Origin: Thermococcus sp.
GTDB taxonomy: Archaea > Methanobacteriota_B > Thermococci > Thermococcales > Thermococcaceae
Direction: 5' to 3'
NCBI GenBank assembly: GCA_021160985.1
Contig: JAGHBN010000144.1
Coordinates: 1 to 10,853, forward strand
DNA length: 10,853 nucleotides
The notes below the pieces were generated by a model. It did no database searches. It was not told the DNA's origin and saw only the letters and a list, made by a program, of their open reading frames with translations. Of the stretch, positions 1-5,132 are shown piece after piece (within the stretch, counting starts at the first letter, position 1; each line of letters begins with the position of its first letter). The position numbers and the translations under genes are program-made.

Positions 1-228
1 ACTTGGGGCACTGCACTGGCTCTCCTTGGTGTTGAGCCCGCCCACGCACCGGCAACCACCACAACAAGCACCACGACAACAACCACAACCAGCACGAGCA
101 GCGGCGGAACTTCAAGTGGCGGCTCGGGAACCAGCACCACAAGCAGCAGTGGAGATGAGGGAATCTGCGGCCCGGCACTTATCGTTGCCTTAGCAGCCAT
201 ACCGCTCCTTATGAGGAAGCGCCGCTGA
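1..228 (+). CDS. C-terminus of an ABC-transporter solute-binding protein with CGP-CTERM surface anchor (5' partial)
   Basis: Frame 1 is open from the window edge to a TGA at 226-228, giving 75 visible residues. It starts with a short stretch (TWGTALALLGVEPAHAPA), then a linker of about 35 residues made almost only of Thr, Ser and Gly, then GDEGICGPALIVALAAIPL followed by LMRKRR. Cys-Gly-Pro followed by a hydrophobic helix and a basic end is the CGP-CTERM sorting signal of Thermococcaceae. The Cys (codon 166-168) is thought to be processed and lipid-modified, and the Thr/Ser linker is probably glycosylated. Such tails occur on surface proteins, including solute-binding proteins. The binding domain lies outside the window, so the family 5 (Dpp/Opp-type) identity is inferred from the two permeases and two ATPases that follow directly. 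It would catch the sugar ligand outside the membrane and deliver it to them. The tail call is firm; the binding-protein call is contextual. Confidence 0.8.
   Translation, partial: TWGTALALLGVEPAHAPATTTTSTTTTTTTSTSSGGTSSGGSGTSTTSSSGDEGICGPALIVALAAIPLLMRKRR
52..153 (+). repeat. Low-complexity Thr/Ser/Gly codon run (surface-protein linker)
   Basis: The stretch is built mostly from ACC, ACA, ACG, AGC and GGC/GGA codons and is skewed to A and C on this strand. It encodes the flexible linker before the CGP-CTERM tail of the binding protein. The codons vary and no fixed repeat unit is kept, so this is protein-level low complexity rather than a DNA tandem repeat. Such tracts often differ in length between strains. 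Confidence 0.6.
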
Positions 229-232
229 AACC

Positions 233-245
233 TTTTTTCTCTTTT
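233..245 (+). terminator. T-rich tract after the binding-protein gene (possible partial terminator)
   Basis: Five bases after the TGA at 226-228 is TTTTTTCTCTTTT, with no obvious hairpin. T-runs are enough to terminate archaeal RNA polymerase. It lies inside the operon, in the 42-base gap before the first permease. A plausible role is partial termination, so that the binding protein is made in excess over the membrane parts. This is inference; the T-run itself is seen directly. Confidence 0.4.
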
Positions 246-258
246 CCATTAATGAAAT

Positions 259-264
259 GGAGGG
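259..264 (+). promoter_or_regulatory. Ribosome-binding site of the first permease
   Basis: GGAGGG lies 6 bases before the ATG at 271. This strong Shine-Dalgarno match supports 271 as the true start. Confidence 0.75.
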
Positions 265-270
265 AATACT

Positions 271-1263
271 ATGGGATTCAAGAAGTACCTGGCTCGGAAA
301 ACCGGCGTATATCTCATAACCTTCCTGTTTGCAGTTACCTTAAACTGGCTCCTTCCCAGGTTGATGCCTGGAAACCCTATAGAGGCCATGCTAAGCTCAA
401 ACCTTGGCCTGGCTCCGGGTGAGAAAGAGGTTTTAATGGAGTACTACTCTCAGCTTTACGGGCTCGATAAGCCCCTCTGGGAGCAGTTTGTTAACTTCTG
501 GGTTAGCCTGTTCCACGGGGATTTGGGTTATAGCATACTCTACAGGGCCCCGGTTACCGATTTAATAAAGCACGCCCTTCCCTATGATGTTGTTATACTT
601 CTTCCGGCAATAGTTCTCAGCTGGGTAGTTGGAAACTGGCTTGGGGCCATAGCCGGCAAAAACAAGAAATATGATAGGTACACGATGCCGTTATTCTACT
701 TCCTCGCAAGCATGCCCTACTTCTGGTTCGCAATGCTGCTGGTGTACTTCGTAGGGGTCAGGGCAGGGTGGCTCCCGTACCAGGGGGCTTATGATCCTGC
801 CATAATTCCGAGCCTTTCCTTCGGGTTTATCTCAAACTTCCTGCAACACTGGATACTTCCCTTCCTGAGCCTGTTCATAGTCCAGATTGGTAGCTGGGCA
901 ATAGGAATGCGCAACATGATCATCTACGAACTTGAGGCCGATTACGTCCGCTACCTTGAGGCGCTTGGGGGGAGTGAGAAGCTCCTGACAAAGCACGCCT
1001 ACCGTAACGCAATACTGCCTCAGGTCACGGGATTGGCCCTTCAGCTAGGACTTATGGTTGCCGGTGCAATAGCGACGGAGACCGTCTTCAACTATCCTGG
1101 AATAGGCGTTCTCATAATGAATGCTGCCCTCAGTCAGGACTACTTCCTCCTCCAGGGAGCTTTCCTGATGGTCGTTATCTCAGTGCTGGCGGCGAATTTC
1201 ATCATCGACATCATCTACGCCTTCATAGACCCGCGTGTTAGGACCAGCTACACGGAGGGATGA
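271..1263 (+). CDS. ABC transporter permease, DppB/OppB type (probable chito-oligosaccharide uptake)
   Basis: A 330-residue inner-membrane protein, of normal length for the DppB/OppB family. Hydrophobic segments lie near residues 13-30, 104-128, 138-162, 190-212, 255-275 and 292-318, consistent with six membrane passes. Family marks are GDLGYS (84-89), the EAA loop that docks on the ATPases (about 222-250, with EALGG at 230-234 and RNAILP at 245-250), ETVFNYPGIG (270-279) and a C-terminal DPRVR (320-324). With the next gene it forms the transmembrane channel. The family imports peptides or, in hyperthermophiles, oligosaccharides. The linked glmD and glmA argue for chitobiose-type sugars here, which sequence alone cannot prove. 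The start has a GGAGGG site 6 bases upstream. The stop lies 2 bases before the preferred start of the next permease. Confidence 0.93.
   Translation: MGFKKYLARKTGVYLITFLFAVTLNWLLPRLMPGNPIEAMLSSNLGLAPGEKEVLMEYYSQLYGLDKPLWEQFVNFWVSLFHGDLGYSILYRAPVTDLIKHALPYDVVILLPAIVLSWVVGNWLGAIAGKNKKYDRYTMPLFYFLASMPYFWFAMLLVYFVGVRAGWLPYQGAYDPAIIPSLSFGFISNFLQHWILPFLSLFIVQIGSWAIGMRNMIIYELEADYVRYLEALGGSEKLLTKHAYRNAILPQVTGLALQLGLMVAGAIATETVFNYPGIGVLIMNAALSQDYFLLQGAFLMVVISVLAANFIIDIIYAFIDPRVRTSYTEG
1254..1259 (+). promoter_or_regulatory. Ribosome-binding site that decides the start of the second permease
   Basis: GGAGGG directly abuts an ATG at 1260 but lies 6 bases from the in-frame ATG at 1266. The first permease has the same site with the same 6-base spacing. 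The zero spacing makes 1260 an unlikely start, so 1266 is preferred. Confidence 0.65.
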
Positions 1264-1265
1264 GA

Positions 1266-2204
1266 ATGCCGAGAAGGAACAGGATGGAGACTGTAAAAAT
1301 AGCATTCAGGAACAGGAAGTTCCAGTTTGGGTTTGGTCTATTAATGTTCTTTGTTATCTTCGCTTTGATAGGCCCCCTGTTCACGAATTTCGCATGGGAC
1401 GGTCTGTATTACGAAAAGGTCGGGAAAGTTGAACTTGCTTCGTACTCCGGAAGGCACCTCCCGCCGATGAGCCGCGAGGAGATATGGACCTACACGGGCA
1501 AGAAGGTTGAAGTGCTTCACATACTCGGTACTGATATCCAAGGAAAGGACCTCTACGCCCAGCTGGTCTACGGTCTCAGGACTTCACTGTGGATAGCTGC
1601 ACTGGCGGCAATAATCGGAACCATACTCGGCGTCAGCATAGGCTTTGTGTCGGGCTACAAGGGAGGCTGGGTTGACGAGATACTGATGATGGTAGTCAAC
1701 ATAATGCTTGTCATCCCCGCAATAGTGCTGCTCATCCTCGTCGCAGCGTACCTCTCCGCAAGGAGCCCTGAGATACAGGCCCTTATCATAGGTCTCACAG
1801 GCTGGCCGTGGGTGGCCCGTGCAGTTCGTTCCCAGACGCTTTCCCTTAAGAACAGGGAGTTTGTCAGTCTTGCGCGCCTTGCCGGTCAGAGCGACCTCAG
1901 GATAATCTTCGGGGAAATAATGCCCAATATGGTCTCCTACGTCTTCATGGCAGGTATTCTGCAGTTCAGCGGTGCAATCCTTTCCTCGGCGACCCTTGAC
2001 TTCATAGGTCTCGGTCCAACGACAATGGTCTCCCTTGGAAACATACTGCAGAAGGCCATAGCTCACAACGCCCTCCAGTTCGGCTGGTGGTGGTGGTTCA
2101 TACCGCCCGGGCTGATCATAACCTTGATCATCACGGCGTTGTTCTTCATCAACCTCGGAATGGAAGAGGTCTTTAACCCGCGTTTGAGGAGGGGTGGTGA
2201 ATGA
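1266..2204 (+). CDS. ABC transporter permease, DppC/OppC type
   Basis: A 312-residue membrane protein, the usual partner of the DppB-type permease. An N-terminal OppC_N-like segment (about 8-40) has the first membrane helix. It is followed by an extracytoplasmic stretch and the family hallmark LGTDIQGKDLYAQLVYGLRTS (88-107; Gly-Thr-Asp, then Gly-Lys-Asp, then Tyr-Gly-x-Arg). Further helices lie near 108-130, 140-163, 169-185, 223-242 and 279-298. The EAA loop is about 197-222 (REFVSLARLAG at 197-207). A run of four Trp (274-277) before the last helix is unusual. An in-frame ATG at 1260 would add Met-Arg and overlap the previous gene by 4 bases, but ribosome-binding-site spacing favours 1266. 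The C-terminus (RRGGE) is encoded by the purine-rich bases that also serve as ribosome-binding site for the next gene. Confidence 0.92.
   Translation: MPRRNRMETVKIAFRNRKFQFGFGLLMFFVIFALIGPLFTNFAWDGLYYEKVGKVELASYSGRHLPPMSREEIWTYTGKKVEVLHILGTDIQGKDLYAQLVYGLRTSLWIAALAAIIGTILGVSIGFVSGYKGGWVDEILMMVVNIMLVIPAIVLLILVAAYLSARSPEIQALIIGLTGWPWVARAVRSQTLSLKNREFVSLARLAGQSDLRIIFGEIMPNMVSYVFMAGILQFSGAILSSATLDFIGLGPTTMVSLGNILQKAIAHNALQFGWWWWFIPPGLIITLIITALFFINLGMEEVFNPRLRRGGE
2188..2194 (+). promoter_or_regulatory. Ribosome-binding site of the first ATPase gene
   Basis: GGAGGGG ends 6 bases before the ATG at 2201, followed by a second possible match, GGTGGTGA. Both lie inside the last codons of the second permease. 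The ATG at 2201 overlaps that gene's TGA by 4 bases (ATGA), the classic layout for translational coupling. Confidence 0.65.
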
Positions 2205-3178
2205 GTACTCTGCTTGACGTCAGGAACCTCAAGGTTTACTATAAAACACCAGTGGGTTATGTGAAGGCAGTGGATAATGTTAGCTTCAAGGTCAAGGAGG
2301 GTGAAGTCTTCGGCGTGGCCGGAGAGAGCGGTTGTGGAAAATCCACGCTCGTTCACTCCCTCATACTCAGGAAACCCCCAATGACTCACATGGGCGGGCA
2401 GGCCATCTTCAAGGGCCGCGACCTCATGCAACTCTCAAAAGAAGAAGAGAGGAAAATAAAGTACACTGAACTCTCAATCATCCCCCAGTACGCTATGAAC
2501 GCCCTAAACCCGACGAAGAAGATCAAGGACATCGTCTGGGACATAGCGAGAGAACACGGGTACGAGGACAGGAGTGAGGTGGAGAAACTCCTCAGGGAAA
2601 GACTAGCAATGGTCAAACTCAGCGAAAAAGTAGCCGACATGTACCCCGTCGAACTCAGCGGTGGAATGAGGCAGAGGGCCACAATGGTCGTCTCAACCCT
2701 CATGAACCCGGACTTACTCATCGCTGACGAGGTCACGTCAGCCCTTGACGTTACAACCCAAAGAGTCGTCCTCGAACTCCTCCACTACTTCATGGAACAA
2801 GGCATAGTCAAGTCAATAATATTCGTCACCCACGATCTAGCCCTCCTCGACAAGATTGCCGACAGGTTCATGGTAATGTACGCTGGCAAGGTCGTGGAGA
2901 TGGGTCCAACTGAAGAACTCATTAACTCACCCTCCCACCCGTACACTACAATGCTCATTGAATCCCTCCCGAAGATTGGAGTCCGCTACCGCGAGACAAA
3001 ACTCAAGGGGATCCCAGGCTACCCAATAAGCCTATTAAACCCGCCCAAGGGCTGCCGCTTCTACACGCGCTGCCCTTACGCGATGGAGCACTGTCCCAGA
3101 GTAGAACCATCATTAATCGAGGTTGGAGAGGATCACGTGGTGGCCTGCCACCTCTACGGGGGTGAATCCAATGAGTGA
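2201..3178 (+). CDS. ABC transporter ATP-binding protein, DppD/OppD type
   Basis: A 325-residue cytoplasmic ATPase that powers the importer. Visible motifs, in order: Walker A GESGCGKST (41-49), Q-loop around Q96, ABC signature LSGGMRQRA (152-160), Walker B LLIADE (172-177, catalytic Glu177), D-loop SALD (180-183) and switch His211 (FVTHD). All are intact. The C-terminal oligopeptide/dipeptide extension has four Cys (285, 291, 298, 316; spacing x5, x6, x17), the type known to bind a [4Fe-4S] cluster in Dpp-family ATPases. It probably pairs with the next gene's product as a heterodimer. It overlaps the previous gene by 4 bases and the next by 8. The final GGE(SNE) codons hold the next ribosome-binding site. 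Confidence 0.93.
   Translation: MSTLLDVRNLKVYYKTPVGYVKAVDNVSFKVKEGEVFGVAGESGCGKSTLVHSLILRKPPMTHMGGQAIFKGRDLMQLSKEEERKIKYTELSIIPQYAMNALNPTKKIKDIVWDIAREHGYEDRSEVEKLLRERLAMVKLSEKVADMYPVELSGGMRQRATMVVSTLMNPDLLIADEVTSALDVTTQRVVLELLHYFMEQGIVKSIIFVTHDLALLDKIADRFMVMYAGKVVEMGPTEELINSPSHPYTTMLIESLPKIGVRYRETKLKGIPGYPISLLNPPKGCRFYTRCPYAMEHCPRVEPSLIEVGEDHVVACHLYGGESNE
3158..3165 (+). promoter_or_regulatory. Ribosome-binding site that decides the start of the second ATPase
   Basis: GGGGGTGA lies 5 bases before the ATG at 3171, inside the end of the first ATPase gene. The reading frame is open further upstream, to an ATG at 3123, but those 16 extra residues (MERITWWPA...) precede the conserved N-terminus and have no such site close by. 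Position 3171 is therefore chosen. Confidence 0.7.
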
Positions 3179-4142
3179 ACCCTTAATCCACGTTGAAAAC
3201 CTCACGAAAATCTTCACGTCAGGCCTGATTGGAGGTTTTGAGATAAGAGCAGTGGACGACGTGACTTTCGACATTAAAAAGGGTGAAATAGTCTCCCTCG
3301 TGGGTGAAAGCGGTAGTGGAAAAACCACGATTGGAAAACTAATACTCAGGCTCATAACACCAACCTCCGGGAGAATCCTCTTCAAGGGGGAGAACATACT
3401 CGAATTCGACAAGAAGCGCCTTAAAAAGTATTATTACAAGCACGTTCAAGCAGTCTTCCAGGACCCCTTCGCGAGTTTTAACCCAGTGTACCCGATAGAC
3501 AGGGCGTTCGACTTAGTATTCAACTCCTTCCTCCCCAAGGTGGGGCCCGGGGAGAGGGATGAGTTGATAGACAACGCCTTGGAGCAGGTTGGCCTCAATC
3601 CTGACGAGATTAGGGGTAAGTACCCGCACCAGCTCAGTGGAGGTCAACTTCAGAGGATTCTAATAGCGAGGGCACTATTGGTTGAGCCAGAACTCCTCAT
3701 CGCGGATGAGGCGGTTTCAATGCTCGACGCGAGCACGAGGATAGACATTCTCAACCTCCTCGGGGAGGTTAGGGATAAGCTTGGAACCTCAGTGCTCTTC
3801 GTCACTCACGATTTAGCGCTTGGTTATTACATTAGTGACAAGACGATAATCATGTACCGTGGGACGATCGTGGAGATGGGGGACACGGAGAAGGTGTTCA
3901 AGAATGCTCTTCACCCGTACACTAGAATGCTCCTTGAGAGTGTTCCGGACCTTAACGTGAAGTGGGAGTTCAGGAAGAGTATTGAGCCTGAGAAGGAGGA
4001 GGAGGGTGTTTACCAGATTCAGGGTTGCCGGTACGCTCCACGCTGTCCCCTCGTGAAGGACGTCTGCTGGAGGGAGAAGCCGAAACTGGTTGAGGTTGAG
4101 AAGGACCACTGGGTTGCCTGTCACCTTCACGGGGGTGAGTGA
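3171..4142 (+). CDS. ABC transporter ATP-binding protein, DppF/OppF type
   Basis: A 323-residue second ATPase, paralogous to the preceding one. Motifs: Walker A GESGSGKTT (45-53), Q-loop Q97 (VFQDPFASFNP, a family hallmark), ABC signature LSGGQLQR (155-162), Walker B LLIADE (175-180, catalytic Glu180), D-loop SMLD (183-186) and switch His213. The C-terminal oligopeptide-type extension keeps four Cys (286, 292, 299, 317; spacing x5, x6, x17), identical in spacing to the first ATPase, so both may carry a [4Fe-4S] cluster. A heterodimer of the two subunits would drive import through the two permeases. The GTG-start glmD begins right after its TGA (4140-4142), so coupled translation is likely. 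Substrate is inferred from the neighbours, not from this protein. Confidence 0.93.
   Translation: MSEPLIHVENLTKIFTSGLIGGFEIRAVDDVTFDIKKGEIVSLVGESGSGKTTIGKLILRLITPTSGRILFKGENILEFDKKRLKKYYYKHVQAVFQDPFASFNPVYPIDRAFDLVFNSFLPKVGPGERDELIDNALEQVGLNPDEIRGKYPHQLSGGQLQRILIARALLVEPELLIADEAVSMLDASTRIDILNLLGEVRDKLGTSVLFVTHDLALGYYISDKTIIMYRGTIVEMGDTEKVFKNALHPYTRMLLESVPDLNVKWEFRKSIEPEKEEEGVYQIQGCRYAPRCPLVKDVCWREKPKLVEVEKDHWVACHLHGGE
4131..4138 (+). promoter_or_regulatory. Ribosome-binding site that decides the GTG start of glmD
   Basis: GGGGGTGA ends 5 bases before the GTG at 4144, the same motif and spacing as for the second ATPase. It overlaps the last codons (Gly-Gly-Glu) and stop of the upstream gene. 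It argues against the in-frame ATG at 4090 and against the GTG at 4135, which lies inside the motif. Confidence 0.65.
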
Positions 4143-4143
4143 A

Positions 4144-5127
4144 GTGCACAGGACTCTCGAGGAGATAAAAAGATTACCAAAGGGCATAATGAAGGCTCAA
4201 GAGGCTTTTGAGCGTTTCATAAGTGAGTACGAGGGTTTCAAGCTGCCCCGTGAGATTCTATTCACGGGTTGTGGCTCCTCCCACTACCTATCACAGCTGC
4301 TGGCCATGGCAACCACCCACCTCGGGGGCAGGGGAGCAGCCCTCCCCTGCTCCGAACTTCTCTACTCGAAGGACTACTACCCACTGGGAAACCCGGAGCT
4401 CCTAGTTGCCATCTCGCGTTCGGGGGAAACCACGGAAGCTTTGAAGGCTTTGGACGCCCTTGAAGTTCCCAAACTCGGAGTGGCTGCCTACAGTTCAAGC
4501 CTGCTGGAGAAGTCGGATTATGCGTTGTTCGTTGACACTCCGGAGGAGAGCGTCGTAATGACGCACTCGTTCCCCGCGTTCCTCTTTGCCTTCCAGCAGC
4601 TCCTGAACCACTCCTTTGGAAGGCCGCTATATGATGCCAGTAGGCTTTCAAAGCTTTCGAGAGAAATTCTCAAAAACGAAGGCTACATCAAGGAGATAGT
4701 CGAGGAGTTTGACTTCAGGAATGTCATATTCTTGGGTTCCGGTATTCTCTACCCGGTAGCACTTGAGGCGGCTCTGAAGATGAAGGAAATGGCCATATTC
4801 TGGAGTGAGGCCTACCAGACCTTCGAGGTAAGGCACGGGTTCAAATCGGTGGCCGATGAGGGAACGCTTGTTGTTCTCCTCGTTGATGAGCCCTTTGACT
4901 GGCATGAAAAGCTCACGAAGGAATTCCAGGGGCAGGGTTCGAAAGTTTTCACAGTGGGCAGAATGGACGCCGGCGCCGAATACTTTGTGAAAGTTCCAGA
5001 ACTGCCTTTACCCGAAAGTACAGCACTCTACCTGCCGGTTATACAGCTCCTCTCCTATTACAAGGCTGTTAAGAGGGGATTCGATCCGGACAATCCTAGG
5101 TTTCTTAGCAAAGTGGTTAAGTGGTGA
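4144..5127 (+). CDS. glmD: Archaeal glucosamine-6-phosphate deaminase, SIS-domain type
   Basis: Converts glucosamine-6-phosphate to fructose-6-phosphate and ammonia in the cytoplasm, the step that feeds chitin-derived glucosamine into glycolysis. The 327-residue protein has two SIS (sugar isomerase) domains, about 34-150 and 190-310. Sugar-phosphate-binding motifs are GCGSSHYLS (42-50), SRSGETTEAL (91-100) and LGSG (197-200). By comparison with the isomerase half of bacterial GlmS, Glu215 (LKMKE), His231 (VRHG) and Lys323 (NPRFLSK) sit where GlmS has its catalytic Glu, His and C-terminal Lys; the Glu-His spacing of 16 is the same. There is no glutaminase domain, which fits a deaminase rather than a GlmS synthase. 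This is the archaeal enzyme type, unrelated to bacterial NagB. The frame stays open to an ATG at 4090, but the GTG at 4144 has the better ribosome-binding site and gives the expected length. glmA starts 5 bases after its stop. Confidence 0.93.
   Translation: MHRTLEEIKRLPKGIMKAQEAFERFISEYEGFKLPREILFTGCGSSHYLSQLLAMATTHLGGRGAALPCSELLYSKDYYPLGNPELLVAISRSGETTEALKALDALEVPKLGVAAYSSSLLEKSDYALFVDTPEESVVMTHSFPAFLFAFQQLLNHSFGRPLYDASRLSKLSREILKNEGYIKEIVEEFDFRNVIFLGSGILYPVALEAALKMKEMAIFWSEAYQTFEVRHGFKSVADEGTLVVLLVDEPFDWHEKLTKEFQGQGSKVFTVGRMDAGAEYFVKVPELPLPESTALYLPVIQLLSYYKAVKRGFDPDNPRFLSKVVKW
5123..5127 (+). promoter_or_regulatory. Ribosome-binding site that decides the start of glmA
   Basis: GGTGA at the very end of glmD lies 5 bases before the ATG at 5133. 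Earlier in-frame starts (GTG 5121, GTG 5124, ATG 5127) overlap this motif. The 5-base spacing matches glmD and the second ATPase, and the resulting N-terminus MGKVEF fits the family. Confidence 0.55.
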
Positions 5128-5132
5128 TGGGG

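Noticed and set aside
52..153. Possible DNA tandem repeat or minisatellite
   Set aside because: No fixed unit; the bias comes from Thr/Ser/Gly codons of a protein linker.
1584..2066. Open frame of 160 codons on the minus strand within the second permease
   Set aside because: Antisense to a clear permease gene, with a low-complexity composition and no membrane or enzyme motifs.
3123..3170. Upstream extension of the second ATPase to the ATG at 3123
   Set aside because: It would overlap the conserved end of the first ATPase by 56 bases, lacks a good ribosome-binding site, and adds residues not typical of the family.
4090..4143. Upstream extension of glmD to the ATG at 4090
   Set aside because: The added 18 residues read through the conserved end of the second ATPase in another frame; the GTG at 4144 has a well-spaced GGGGGTGA.
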